Positions 8,403 through 16,765 of a stretch of 64,000 bases of DNA are shown here, in pieces (position 1 is the stretch's first letter; each line of letters starts with the position of its first letter). The notes under the pieces are model-generated. The model was given only the letters and a program-made list of their open reading frames with translations. It did not search any database and had not been told where the DNA came from. Origin of the DNA: CAZUTO01 sp964623085 (GTDB lineage: Bacteria; Pseudomonadota; Gammaproteobacteria; Pseudomonadales; GM7GCV1); NCBI GenBank assembly GCA_964623085.1, contig CAZUTO010000009.1, positions 1 through 64,000 on the forward strand, in the 5' to 3' direction. Both the position numbers and the translations under genes were made by a program.

Positions 8403-8432
8403 AAAAAGCCCCGGCGATTGCCAGGGCTTTTC
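8403..8432 (-). terminator. Rho-independent terminator after fusA2
   Basis: On the minus strand GCCCTGGC pairs with GCCGGGGC across an AATC loop (one mismatch), flanked by AAAA and followed by TTTTTCG. It starts 21 bases past the EF-G stop codon. Confidence 0.85.
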
Positions 8433-8452
8433 TTTTCGGAAGGCTATAAGTC

Positions 8453-10546
8453 TTAGCCTTTCTTTTTGGCTTCTTGACGCTCTTTCTCTTCGGCGATCAC
8501 TTTTTCTGCTACTTGCTGTGGGCAAGGCATGTAATGTGAAAACTCCATCGAGAATTGCCCACGACCAGATGTCATGGTGCGCAAGCTGCCGATATAGCCA
8601 AACATTTCTGCTAGCGGTACATCTGCTTTAATACGCACGCCAGTTACACCCGGCTCTTGATCTTTAATCATGCCGCGACGTCGGTTGAGATCACCGATAA
8701 CATCACCAACGTGATCGTCTGGAGTGAACACGTCTACCTTCATTATCGGTTCGATTAGCTGCGGTCCAGCCTTAGGCATTGACTGGCGGTATGCGCCACG
8801 CGCTGCCAGTTCAAATGCTACAGCCGAGGAATCCACGGCGTGAAAGCCACCATCATATAGCTCAATATTAACGTCGAGCATTGGGAAGCCGGCTAGGGGA
8901 CCTTCTTCCATCATGCCAGCAAAGCCTTTTTGAATGGCTGGGAAGAATTCTTTAGGAACATTTCCGCCAACAACTGTTGAGGTAAAGGTGAAACCTTCGC
9001 CTGGCTCGTTTGGATTAATACGGTAATCGATCTTACCGAACTGACCTGAACCACCCGATTGTTTTTTGTGGGTGTAGCTATCATCAATATTTTGGGTAAT
9101 AGTCTCACGGTAGGCAACCTGTGGTTGTCCTACTTCTAGTTCCACACCATAAGTACGATTAAGGATATCGACTTTAATATCTAGGTGAAGCTCACCCATT
9201 CCTTTAAGGATTGTTTCGCCAGACTCTTCATCTGTTTCAACTCGGAATGATGGATCTTCCGCGACCATTTTACCGATGGCGATCCCCATTTTTTCCGAAC
9301 CACCTTTGTCTTTCGGTGATACGGCAATCGAGATAACGGGATCAGGAAAGACCATTGCTTCCAGTGTGCAGGGATCGTCTGTCGAGCAAAGTGTATGGCC
9401 CGTCTGAACATTCTTCATGCCAACACAAGCGATAATGTCGCCCGCTGTTGCTTCATCAATTTCGTTACGATCGTCCGCGTGCATTTCGACCATGCGGCCA
9501 ATACGCTCAGTTTTACCTGTCGCGGAGTTTAGTACGGTCATGCCTTTTTTCAGAACGCCCGAATAGATGCGAACAAAGGTGAGGGCACCAAAACGGTCAT
9601 CCATGATTTTGAATGCTAGCGCGCGCAATGGCTCTTCTGGAGAGACAGTAGCTACTTCTCCAGTTGGCTCACCTTCTTCGTCAGTCAGAGGTTGTGGGTC
9701 AACTTCTGTTGGCGCTGGCAGGTAATCAACGACGGCATCAAGTACCAGTTGAACACCTTTGTTCTTAAATGCTGATCCGCAAAAGGTAGGGAAGAAGTCC
9801 AGCTTACGAGTTCCTTCGCGTATGCAGCGTTTGATGTCGTCTATTGAAGGCTCTTCGCCGTCCATATAGGACATCATCAAATCATCGTCTTGTTCAACAG
9901 CAGTTTCTATCAGCTGCTCATGGTATTTGTTGACGTCATCAACCATGTCGGCTGGGATATCTTTAATTTCGAAATTTTCAGGTAGGCCTGAGTCATCCCA
10001 GAAGTAGGCTGTTTTAGTGAGGATATCGACCACGCCAACAAAGTCATCTTCTCGGCCAATGGGTAGCGTCATAACGAGTGGGTTTGCGCCCAGCACCTTT
10101 TCAACTTGTCCCACGACACGGAGAAAGTCCGCACCCATGCGGTCAAGCTTATTGACGAAGATGATTCTCGCTACCTCAGAATCATTCGCGTAACGCCAGT
10201 TAGTCTCGGATTGTGGCTCAACACCGCCAGATCCGCAGAATACGCCAACGCCACCGTCGAGAACTTTCAGTGAACGATATACTTCAACTGTAAAGTCAAC
10301 GTGCCCCGGAGTATCGATAATGTTCAATCGATGATCTTTCCAGAAGCAAGTGGTTGCGGCTGACTGGATGGTAATCCCACGCTCTTGCTCTTGTTCCATG
10401 AAGTCAGTTGTGGCCGCACCGTCATGAACTTCACCCGTTTTGTGGATCTTGCCCGTTAACTTCAAAATGCGTTCAGTAGTGGTGGTTTTTCCGGCATCCA
10501 CGTGCGCGAATATTCCGATATTTCGATATTGGGCTAGATCTGTCAT
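8453..10546 (-). CDS. fusA2: Elongation factor G, type 2
   Basis: This 697-residue translational GTPase has all five EF-G domains. AHVDAGKT at residues 14-21 is the P-loop, ERGITI and DTPGHVDF are switch motifs, and NKLDRMGAD is the guanine-specificity motif. The N-terminal text (QYRNIGIFAHVDAGKT, KTGEVHDGAATTDFMEQE, FCGSGGVEPQSETNWRYAND) matches the second EF-G of Pseudomonas, Vibrio and Shewanella rather than the canonical FusA of the str operon. It stands alone on the minus strand, divergent from rpsJ, with GGAG just before its ATG. EF-G drives translocation and, with RRF, ribosome recycling; the division of labour between EF-G copies is not certain. A canonical fusA may lie upstream of tuf outside the window. 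Confidence 0.93.
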   Translation of the reverse strand: MTDLAQYRNIGIFAHVDAGKTTTTERILKLTGKIHKTGEVHDGAATTDFMEQEQERGITIQSAATTCFWKDHRLNIIDTPGHVDFTVEVYRSLKVLDGGVGVFCGSGGVEPQSETNWRYANDSEVARIIFVNKLDRMGADFLRVVGQVEKVLGANPLVMTLPIGREDDFVGVVDILTKTAYFWDDSGLPENFEIKDIPADMVDDVNKYHEQLIETAVEQDDDLMMSYMDGEEPSIDDIKRCIREGTRKLDFFPTFCGSAFKNKGVQLVLDAVVDYLPAPTEVDPQPLTDEEGEPTGEVATVSPEEPLRALAFKIMDDRFGALTFVRIYSGVLKKGMTVLNSATGKTERIGRMVEMHADDRNEIDEATAGDIIACVGMKNVQTGHTLCSTDDPCTLEAMVFPDPVISIAVSPKDKGGSEKMGIAIGKMVAEDPSFRVETDEESGETILKGMGELHLDIKVDILNRTYGVELEVGQPQVAYRETITQNIDDSYTHKKQSGGSGQFGKIDYRINPNEPGEGFTFTSTVVGGNVPKEFFPAIQKGFAGMMEEGPLAGFPMLDVNIELYDGGFHAVDSSAVAFELAARGAYRQSMPKAGPQLIEPIMKVDVFTPDDHVGDVIGDLNRRRGMIKDQEPGVTGVRIKADVPLAEMFGYIGSLRTMTSGRGQFSMEFSHYMPCPQQVAEKVIAEEKERQEAKKKG

Positions 10547-10603
10547 GGCTCCGCTCGATAGGTTTAAGTGAGTTAGTAAAAGTAGGTTTAAATTTTGGCG
10601 CGC

Positions 10604-10609
10604 ATTCTA
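10604..10609 (-). promoter_or_regulatory. Candidate -10 box for fusA2
   Basis: On the minus strand TAGAAT sits 58 bases before the fusA2 ATG. The -35 match (AGACTT region) is poor, so only the -10 element is convincing. Confidence 0.35.
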
Positions 10610-10852
10610 CTGTTTTTTACTACATAAAGTCTTGCTTTTTTCGATATTTAGCTTGATTACATTAGCGCCACATTGAATGCCCATTGAGCGCGAAAATCGG
10701 TCTTGCTTATATGCTGATTTAAGCGGCAGTTATTCGTCGTTTTATGAGTCTTAGTTTAGGCTTACGATTGACTTCATCAATACCCGCGAAACCGTTGTCT
10801 GGCAAAGGAATAGGCTTGTCCGAGTGCATCTAAAATAAAAGCCCAATTCCTG

Positions 10853-10881
10853 TTGACCTACTGGGGTGATGTATATAGAAT
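10853..10881 (+). promoter_or_regulatory. Sigma-70 promoter of the S10 operon
   Basis: TTGACC (10853-10858) and TAGAAT (10876-10881) are separated by exactly 17 bases, giving a predicted start near 10888 and an 84-base leader before rpsJ. With tuf closed by its own terminator and fusA2 facing away, this must be the main promoter for the ribosomal protein cluster. Confidence 0.8.
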
Positions 10882-10971
10882 TCGCGCCTCTTCGCATTCA
10901 GCCCCTATGAGAATGGGACTTACTGAAGGCAAAAGTTGTTTTAAAACCTATAGTTAGTTGGAATTTTTCAC

Positions 10972-11283
10972 ATGCAGGATCAGAACATTCGGATTCGTCT
11001 GAAAGCTTACGATCACAAGTTGATCGATGTTTCCACAAAAGAAATTGTCGAAACAGCAAAGCGCACTGGCGCGGCGGTAAAGGGTCCTATCCCTCTGCCT
11101 ACTCGCAAAGAGCGATTCACTATTCTGATTTCACCGCATGTGAATAAAGATGCACGGGATCAATATGAGATTCGTACTCATAAGCGTCTCTTGGACATCG
11201 TGAATCCAACAGAAAAGACTGTAGATGCATTAATGAACTTGGATTTGGCAGCAGGCGTAGAAGTACAAATCAGCCTGGGCTAA
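10972..11283 (+). CDS. rpsJ: Ribosomal protein S10 / transcription factor NusE
   Basis: Small-subunit protein of the 30S head that also acts as NusE, pairing with NusB in antitermination. At 103 residues it equals the E. coli length, and IRIRLKAYDHKLID, GPIPLPTRKERFTIL and THKRLLDIVNPTEKTVDAL are near-identical signatures. It is the first gene of the S10 operon behind the promoter at 10853. Unusually, tuf is not directly upstream. A 100-base gap without a terminator separates it from rplC. Confidence 0.97.
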   Translation: MQDQNIRIRLKAYDHKLIDVSTKEIVETAKRTGAAVKGPIPLPTRKERFTILISPHVNKDARDQYEIRTHKRLLDIVNPTEKTVDALMNLDLAAGVEVQISLG

Positions 11284-11383
11284 ATAAATCGAGCGCTTTT
11301 ATCTTATAGATAGTAAGCGCGGTGTAACGCTCTGGAATGGGCGGCCATAGCGGGTTATAGCCCCGTACACGAGAGGAAAAGAA

Positions 11384-12016
11384 ATGACTATAGGTGTAGT
11401 CGGCCGCAAAAGTGGCATGACTCGGATTTTTACGGAAGACGGCGCATCTGTGCCCGTATCCGTGATTGAAGTCGAGCCCAATCGTATTACCCAGCTTAAA
11501 ACCGGCGATAGTGATGGCTACTCAGCCGTTCAGGTTACTGTCGGTGCAACCAAATCTTCCCGTGTTTCTAAACCTGTTGCAGGTCATTTTGCTAAGGCCG
11601 ATGTTCAGGCTGGCCGTGGCTTGTGGGAATTCCGTTGCGAATCTCTTGAAGGTTATGAAGTGGGTGCGGAAGTCACCGTTGAAGGCTTTGAAGAAGGCCA
11701 GAAAGTCGACGTGACAGGCACATCTAAAGGTAAAGGTTTTCAGGGTGGGGTGAAGCGTTGGAATTTTTCCATGCAGGACGCCACTCACGGTAACTCTATT
11801 TCCCACAGAGCCCCAGGTTCAATTGGCCAATGTCAGACGCCAGGTCGAGTTTTTAAAGGCAAGAAGATGGCTGGCCACATGGGTTCAGAAAAAGTGACTA
11901 CTCAGAATCTTGAGGTAGTTCGAGTCGACGCAGAGCGAAATCTCATTCTGGTTAAAGGTGCCGTACCCGGTGCGCCAGGTGGAGATGTTCTTGTTCGTCC
12001 GGCGGTTAAGGCTTAG
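11384..12016 (+). CDS. rplC: Ribosomal protein L3
   Basis: Early-assembly 50S protein whose loop reaches toward the peptidyl transferase centre. The protein is 210 residues. Signatures include GRKSGMTRIFTEDG near the N-terminus, GTSKGKGFQGGVKRWNF, and GSIGQCQTPG, in which the Gln corresponding to the PrmB-methylated Gln150 of E. coli is kept (here residue 151). The ATG follows GAGAGGAAAAGAA, a good ribosome binding site. Second gene of the operon. Confidence 0.97.
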   Translation: MTIGVVGRKSGMTRIFTEDGASVPVSVIEVEPNRITQLKTGDSDGYSAVQVTVGATKSSRVSKPVAGHFAKADVQAGRGLWEFRCESLEGYEVGAEVTVEGFEEGQKVDVTGTSKGKGFQGGVKRWNFSMQDATHGNSISHRAPGSIGQCQTPGRVFKGKKMAGHMGSEKVTTQNLEVVRVDAERNLILVKGAVPGAPGGDVLVRPAVKA

Positions 12017-12025
12017 AGGATTGTT

Positions 12026-12646
12026 ATGGAACTGAATATAGCAGCCCCAAAAGGATCCAAAAGTGGAACCGTCACAGTATCTGACGCTTCTTTTGGTCGT
12101 GAATACAACCAAGACCTGATTCATCAGGCCGTGGTGGCGTATCTAGCTAATGCACGTCAAGGCACTAAGAAGCAAAAAACACGCTCGGAAGTATCGGGCG
12201 GTGGGCGTAAGCCTTGGCGTCAAAAGGGCACCGGTCGTGCTCGCGCAGGAACAATTCGCAGCCCGATTTGGCGTGGTGGCGGTAATGCATTTGCCGCACG
12301 TAGCGACCAAAACCATTCTAAGCAGCTCAATAAGAAGATGTATCGCGCAGCGTTACAGTCGATTTTGTCTGAGCTCGCTCGTCAGGACCGTTTGGTCGTC
12401 GTTGAATCTTTTGATCTCGATGAGCCAAAAACCAAAGGACTTATTTCTAGGTTGAACGATTTTGGTGTGGACGACGTTTTGATTATTACTGAAGAAGTTA
12501 GTCAAAACCTGTATCTGTCTGCGCGCAACTTGCATCGTGTTGATGTTCGCGACGCTAGCGGTGTTGATCCGGTTTGTCTTATCAATTATGACAAGGTGAT
12601 GGTGACTGTTTCGGCGCTGAAAAAAATAGAGGAGATGTTGGGATGA
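12026..12646 (+). CDS. rplD: Ribosomal protein L4
   Basis: 50S protein whose extended loop lines the exit tunnel; in E. coli it also represses the S10 operon. The 206-residue protein shows the basic loop GGGRKPWRQKGTGRARAG at about residues 59-76, followed by IRSPIWRGGG. AGAGGA precedes the ATG. No E. coli-type L4 attenuator hairpin could be recognised in the rpsJ leader, so feedback control here is open. Its last four bases overlap rplW. Confidence 0.97.
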   Translation: MELNIAAPKGSKSGTVTVSDASFGREYNQDLIHQAVVAYLANARQGTKKQKTRSEVSGGGRKPWRQKGTGRARAGTIRSPIWRGGGNAFAARSDQNHSKQLNKKMYRAALQSILSELARQDRLVVVESFDLDEPKTKGLISRLNDFGVDDVLIITEEVSQNLYLSARNLHRVDVRDASGVDPVCLINYDKVMVTVSALKKIEEMLG

Positions 12647-12945
12647 GTAACGCAAGCCAAGAGCGTTTGTTGAACGTTTTGCGCTCCCCGCATATTTCGG
12701 AAAAAGCCGCGGTTGCGGCAGAGCTAAATAGCTATGTATTCAAAGTGGCGATTGATGCGACTAAAGCAGAAGTAAAAGCAGCAGTTGAGTCCGTGTTTGA
12801 AGTTTCTGTCGAGAATGTTCGTGTTGTGAATATGAAAGGCAAGACCAAGCGAACACGTACCGGCATGGGTCGTCGAAAAGACTGGAAAAAAGCGTATGTG
12901 CGTGTTGCTGCCGGGCAAGAAATTGACTTAACGGCGGCGATCTAG
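12643..12945 (+). CDS. rplW: Ribosomal protein L23
   Basis: 50S protein at the tunnel exit and docking site for trigger factor and SRP. The 100-residue protein carries the LRSPHISEKA motif near its start, including the Glu used for trigger factor binding in E. coli, and a basic KGKTKRTRTGMGRRKDWKKAYV segment on the tunnel side. It starts inside the rplD stop codon (ATGA overlap), indicating translational coupling. Confidence 0.97.
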   Translation: MSNASQERLLNVLRSPHISEKAAVAAELNSYVFKVAIDATKAEVKAAVESVFEVSVENVRVVNMKGKTKRTRTGMGRRKDWKKAYVRVAAGQEIDLTAAI

Positions 12946-12953
12946 GGGATTTT

Positions 12954-13778
12954 ATGGCTATTTTAAAACGTAAACCTACCTCTGCTGGCCGTCGTCATGT
13001 CGTCAGCGTGGTGCATACGGATCTCCATAAAGGCTCGCCATATGCGCCTTTGCTGGAGAAGAAATCAAAGTCTGGTGGCCGTAATAATAATGGCCGGATC
13101 ACGACGCGTCATCGCGGTGGTGGTCATAAACAGCATTACAGAGTTATTGATTTTAAGCGTAATAAAGATGGTATTCCGGCCAAAGTAGAACGGCTCGAAT
13201 ATGATCCAAATCGCAGTGCTTTGATTGCTCTTGTTTGTTATGCAGACGGTGAGCGACGCTACATCATTGCGCCAAAAGGCCTGAAAGCGGGTGATCAGAT
13301 TCAATCTGGTTCCGGTGCGCCAATCAAAACTGGTAGTTGTTTGCCGATGCGCAACATTCCAGTAGGTAGTGTGATTCATTGTATTGAGCTTAAGCTTGGC
13401 AAGGGTGCGCAAATGGCGCGCTCTGCTGGCGCGAGTGCTCAGCTTGTGGCACGTGAAAGCGGCTACGCTACGCTGCGATTACGTAGTGGTGAGATGCGAA
13501 AAGTATCTGCAGAGTGTCGCGCAACGCTAGGTGAAGTCTCCAATAGTGAGCATAATCTTCGCTCTCTTGGTAAGGCGGGAGCTAAGCGCTGGAGAGGCGT
13601 TCGCCCAACGGTTCGTGGTGTGGCTATGAACCCAGTTGATCACCCACATGGTGGTGGTGAAGGTCGTACTTCGGGTGGTCGCCATCCAGTATCACCTTGG
13701 GGTACGCCAACTAAAGGCTACAAGACTCGTAAGAATAAGCGCACCGATAAGCTTATCGTGCGCCAACGTAATCGCTGA
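12954..13778 (+). CDS. rplB: Ribosomal protein L2
   Basis: Essential 50S protein at the subunit interface, close to the peptidyl transferase centre. It is 274 residues, the usual length. GGRNNNGRITTRHRGGGHK near residues 40-58 and MNPVDHPHGGGEGRTSGGRHPVSPWG near the C-terminus (which includes the conserved His of the catalytic-centre contact) identify it. It begins eight bases after rplW with GGGGA before the ATG. Confidence 0.98.
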   Translation: MAILKRKPTSAGRRHVVSVVHTDLHKGSPYAPLLEKKSKSGGRNNNGRITTRHRGGGHKQHYRVIDFKRNKDGIPAKVERLEYDPNRSALIALVCYADGERRYIIAPKGLKAGDQIQSGSGAPIKTGSCLPMRNIPVGSVIHCIELKLGKGAQMARSAGASAQLVARESGYATLRLRSGEMRKVSAECRATLGEVSNSEHNLRSLGKAGAKRWRGVRPTVRGVAMNPVDHPHGGGEGRTSGGRHPVSPWGTPTKGYKTRKNKRTDKLIVRQRNR

Positions 13779-13790
13779 GAGAGATAAATC

Positions 13791-14063
13791 ATGGCACGCT
13801 CGCTCCTTAAAGGCCCATTTATTGATACCCATCTGTTGAAAAAGGTGGAAGTGGCCGCTGAGAAAAATGATCGCAAACCAATTAAGACTTGGTCGCGCAG
13901 ATCCACAATTATTCCAGATATGGTTGGCCTAACTATTGCCGTGCACAACGGTCGTCAGCACGTTCCTGTGTTGGTTAACGAAGAAATGGTTGGCCATAAG
14001 CTTGGCGAATTTGCAGCTACGCGAACATATCGCGGGCATGTGGCTGACAAGAAGGCGCGTTAG
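13791..14063 (+). CDS. rpsS: Ribosomal protein S19
   Basis: 30S head protein that contacts S13 and the A-site tRNA region. The 90-residue protein has the family opening RSLLKGPFIDTHLLKKVE, the KTWSRRSTIIPDMVGLTIAVHNG core and the GEFAATRTYRGH tail. It is two residues shorter at the C-terminus than the E. coli protein. Tightly spaced between rplB and rplV. Confidence 0.97.
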   Translation: MARSLLKGPFIDTHLLKKVEVAAEKNDRKPIKTWSRRSTIIPDMVGLTIAVHNGRQHVPVLVNEEMVGHKLGEFAATRTYRGHVADKKAR

Positions 14064-14073
14064 GAGATAGATG

Positions 14074-14406
14074 ATGGAAGTAATGGCTAAGCACAAAAGT
14101 GCTCGCATCTCTGCTCAGAAAGCACGTTTAGTGGTCGATCAGATTCGCGGAAAAGGCGTTGAAGAAGCGCTAGATATTCTTTCTTTCAGTACAAGAAAGG
14201 GTGCGGAATTAGTTAAGAAAGTGCTCGAGTCAGCAATTGCTAATGCTGAGCACAACGAAGGCGCCGACGTCGATGAGTTGAGAGTATCAACTGTCTTCGT
14301 TGACGAGGGTTTTACGATGAAGCGTGTTTTACCTAGAGCAAAAGGTCGCGCTGATCGCATTATGAAACGTACTTGCCACATCACTGTAAAAGTGGCTGAT
14401 GAGTAA
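14074..14406 (+). CDS. rplV: Ribosomal protein L22
   Basis: 50S protein whose beta-hairpin narrows the exit tunnel and influences macrolide binding. The 110-residue form has the E. coli length. Two adjacent ATGs exist (14071 and 14074); AGGAG lies seven bases before the second and four before the first, so the second is preferred. VKKVLESAIANAEHNEGAD and the tip RVLPRAKGRADRI of the hairpin are visible. No deletion or insertion is seen in the loop. Confidence 0.95.
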   Translation: MEVMAKHKSARISAQKARLVVDQIRGKGVEEALDILSFSTRKGAELVKKVLESAIANAEHNEGADVDELRVSTVFVDEGFTMKRVLPRAKGRADRIMKRTCHITVKVADE

Positions 14407-14425
14407 AGGATCGGGAGCTTAATCG

Positions 14426-15124
14426 ATGGGGCAAAAAGTACATCCAACAGGTATCCGACTAGGAATTGTCAAAGCACATTCTTCAGTTTGGTATGCCGAG
14501 CGCGGCGACTATGCAGACAAGTTGCATGCCGATATTCAGGTTCGAGAGCTTGTGCAGAAAAAACTGTCGCATGCCTCAGTTAGTCGAATTGATATTGAGC
14601 GCCCCGCAGCGAGCGCAAAAGTCACTATTCATACCGCTCGCCCAGGTGTGGTGATTGGCAAGAAAGGTGAGGACGTCGATAAGTTGCGACGTCAGTTGAC
14701 GGATGTAATGGGTGTGCCAGTGCACATCAACATCGAAGAGATACGTAAGCCAGACCTTGATGCTTCACTTGTGGCTCAGAGTGTGGCTCAGCAGTTGGAA
14801 AGACGCATTATGTTTCGTCGTGCGATGAAGCGCGCGGTACAAAATGCGATGAGAGGCGGTGCCCAAGGTATTCGAATTCAAGTGGGCGGTCGACTTAATG
14901 GCGCAGAAATCGCTCGTTCAGAGTGGTATCGCGAAGGCCGAGTGCCGTTGCATACTTTGCGAGCTGACGTTGATTACTCGACGGCAGAAGCGGCGACGAC
15001 CTACGGCATTATCGGCGTGAAAGTTTGGATATTTAAAGGCGAGATTATTGGTGGTGAGGCTCCCGCTGATGCAGCTAAGAGTAATACAGCACCTAGCGGC
15101 CGCGGTCGTCCAGGAAAGAATTGA
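14426..15124 (+). CDS. rpsC: Ribosomal protein S3
   Basis: 30S protein at the mRNA entry channel, with helicase function together with S4 and S5. The 232-residue protein opens with GQKVHPTGIRLGI, has a KH domain with the GKKGEDVDKLR loop at about 73-83, and a C-terminal domain with GGRLNGAEIARSEWYREGRVPLHTLRADVDY. GGGAG precedes the ATG at an eight-base spacing. Normal length. Confidence 0.98.
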   Translation: MGQKVHPTGIRLGIVKAHSSVWYAERGDYADKLHADIQVRELVQKKLSHASVSRIDIERPAASAKVTIHTARPGVVIGKKGEDVDKLRRQLTDVMGVPVHINIEEIRKPDLDASLVAQSVAQQLERRIMFRRAMKRAVQNAMRGGAQGIRIQVGGRLNGAEIARSEWYREGRVPLHTLRADVDYSTAEAATTYGIIGVKVWIFKGEIIGGEAPADAAKSNTAPSGRGRPGKN

Positions 15125-15135
15125 GGCTATAAGTA

Positions 15136-15549
15136 ATGTTGCAACCTAAAAGAACTAAATTTCGCAAGATGCATAAGGGCCGCAACCGCGGACTGGCGCA
15201 GCGAGGTAGCAAAGTTAGCTTCGGAGAGTACGCTTTGAAGGCCACTGGTCGAGGCCGAATTACTGCTCGCCAGATCGAATCAGCTCGTCGAGCGATGACA
15301 CGCCATGTTAAGCGTGGTGGGAAAATTTGGATTCGTGTGTTTCCAGACAAGCCGATTACGAATAAGCCTTTAGAAGTTCGTATGGGTAAAGGTAAAGGTA
15401 ACGTTGAGTATTGGGTTGCTCAGATTAAGCCCGGCAAAGTACTTTACGAAATAGAAGGAGTCAGCGAAGAGTTGGCTCGCGAAGCATTTGAGTTGGCTGC
15501 TGCGAAACTGCCAGTAGGTACAGCTTTTGTTAGACGAACGGTGATGTAA
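15136..15549 (+). CDS. rplP: Ribosomal protein L16
   Basis: 50S protein near the A site and the 5S rRNA. At 137 residues it matches the family. MLQPKRTKFRKMHKGRNRG, the RQIESARRAMTRHVKRGGKIWIRVFPDKPIT segment and RMGKGKGNVEYWVA (carrying the Arg hydroxylated by YcfD in E. coli) are clear. Its stop codon shares one base with the rpmC start (TAATG). Confidence 0.98.
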   Translation: MLQPKRTKFRKMHKGRNRGLAQRGSKVSFGEYALKATGRGRITARQIESARRAMTRHVKRGGKIWIRVFPDKPITNKPLEVRMGKGKGNVEYWVAQIKPGKVLYEIEGVSEELAREAFELAAAKLPVGTAFVRRTVM

Positions 15550-15740
15550 TGAAAGCAAGTGAGCTAAGAGAAAAATCTGTTGAAGAGTTACAACAAGAGT
15601 TGTTGGAGCTTCGTCGGAAACAATTGGGTCAACGCATTCAGCACTCGACTGGTCAGTTGGGCCAGACACACGAGGTACGTGCAATGCGCAGAGATGTTGC
15701 GCGTATTAAAACCGTACTGAATCAGAAGGCAGGTGAATAA
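15549..15740 (+). CDS. rpmC: Ribosomal protein L29
   Basis: Small 50S protein next to L23 at the tunnel exit. The 63-residue, two-helix protein reads MKASELREKSVEELQQELLEL at the start and RAMRRDVARIKTVLNQK at the end, both typical. It overlaps rplP by one base and ends two bases before rpsQ, so the three are translationally coupled. Confidence 0.96.
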   Translation: MKASELREKSVEELQQELLELRRKQLGQRIQHSTGQLGQTHEVRAMRRDVARIKTVLNQKAGE

Positions 15741-15742
15741 AG

Positions 15743-16009
15743 ATGTCTGAATCTGCAAAGCAGGCACGTACGGCGACTGGCCGTGTTGTAAGCGACAAGA
15801 TGGACAAAACAATTTCTGTGCAAATTGTGCGTCGAGTGAAGCACCCAATTTACGGGAAATACGTTATCAAATCGACCAAGGTGCATGCTCATGACGAAAA
15901 CAATGAGTGTAAGACAGGCGATTTGGTTACCGTTGCTGAGCACCGACCCATTTCAAAGACAAAAAGCTGGTCACTGGTCAGCGTTGACGAAAGTGTCGAG
16001 CAAGTTTAG
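15743..16009 (+). CDS. rpsQ: Ribosomal protein S17
   Basis: Primary 16S rRNA binding protein of the 30S body. The 88-residue OB-fold protein shows TGRVVSDKMDKTISVQI, RVKHPIYGKYV and ECKTGDLVTVAEHRPISKTKSW. It is a few residues longer than the E. coli protein. AGGTGA upstream of the ATG overlaps the rpmC stop, consistent with coupling. Confidence 0.97.
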   Translation: MSESAKQARTATGRVVSDKMDKTISVQIVRRVKHPIYGKYVIKSTKVHAHDENNECKTGDLVTVAEHRPISKTKSWSLVSVDESVEQV

Positions 16010-16038
16010 GCAATTAAGAGATTTTCGGAGCTAGATAA

Positions 16039-16407
16039 ATGATTCAAACAGAAAGCTATCTTGAAGTTGCCGATAACTCGGGTGCTCGACGAGTGATGTG
16101 TATCAAGGTGTTGGGTGGCTCCAAGCGCCGTTATGCGCGTGTTGGCGACATCATCAAGGTAACTGTGAAAGAAGCTATCCCGCGCGGGAAGGTGAAAAAA
16201 GGTCAAGTGATGAACGCCGTGGTTGTTCGAACCAAAAAAGGTGTGCGTCGACCAGACGGTTCAATTATTCGATTTGACGATAATGCAGCCGTACTATTGA
16301 ACGCTCAGAACGCGCCAATTGGAACGCGGATTTTTGGGCCAGTAACCCGTGAGTTGAGAAGTGAGCAATTTATGCGCATCGTTTCTCTAGCTCCGGAAGT
16401 GCTTTAA
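16039..16407 (+). CDS. rplN: Ribosomal protein L14
   Basis: Intersubunit-bridge protein of the 50S; the first gene of the spc operon in E. coli. The 122-residue protein opens MIQTESYLEVADNSGARRV and contains DIIKVTVKEAIPRGKVKKGQ and VTRELRSEQFMRIVSLAPEVL. A CGGAG precedes the ATG. The 29-base space after rpsQ holds no obvious separate spc promoter, so S10 and spc may form one transcript here. Confidence 0.98.
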   Translation: MIQTESYLEVADNSGARRVMCIKVLGGSKRRYARVGDIIKVTVKEAIPRGKVKKGQVMNAVVVRTKKGVRRPDGSIIRFDDNAAVLLNAQNAPIGTRIFGPVTRELRSEQFMRIVSLAPEVL

Positions 16408-16437
16408 GAACGCTAAGAGCGGCGCAGAGGAAGAATC

Positions 16438-16755
16438 ATGGCAAAGATAAGAAGAGATGACGAAGTTGTCGTTATAGCCGGGCGAGACAAAGGTACCCGG
16501 GGTAAAGTTCAGCGCGTATTGCAAGATGGCCGACTGATTGTTTCTGGTGTGCACATGGTTAAGAAGCATCAAAAGCCTAATCCTCAGTTGGAAATCCCAG
16601 GTGGGATTATTGAGAAAGAAGCGCCGATTAACAGATCAAATGTTGCTATCGTGAATCCTGAAACTAATAAGGCAGATCGTGTTGGTTATCGGGTTCTGGA
16701 TGATGGTAAGAAAGTACGTATTTTTAAGTCCAATGGCGAAGTCGTAGGCGCTTAG
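16438..16755 (+). CDS. rplX: Ribosomal protein L24
   Basis: Assembly-initiating 50S protein. It has 105 residues with the KOW-motif start RRDDEVVVIAGRDKGTRGKV, followed by VHMVKKHQKPNPQ and GGIIEKEAPI. GAGGAAG precedes the ATG. Length and order are as in E. coli. Confidence 0.97.
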   Translation: MAKIRRDDEVVVIAGRDKGTRGKVQRVLQDGRLIVSGVHMVKKHQKPNPQLEIPGGIIEKEAPINRSNVAIVNPETNKADRVGYRVLDDGKKVRIFKSNGEVVGA

Positions 16756-16765
16756 GTAACTGACA

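Larger units (their letters stand above)
10547..10971. other. Divergent intergenic region between fusA2 and rpsJ
   Basis: These 425 bases hold no gene I can support. They contain the candidate fusA2 promoter near 10604, the strong rpsJ promoter at 10853-10881 and an 84-base rpsJ leader. I saw no tRNA-like cloverleaf and no clear L4-type attenuator hairpin in the leader. Confidence 0.7.

Noticed and set aside
10547..10971. tRNA or small RNA gene between fusA2 and rpsJ
   Set aside because: No cloverleaf arms, conserved TTCGA loop or terminator hairpin was found.
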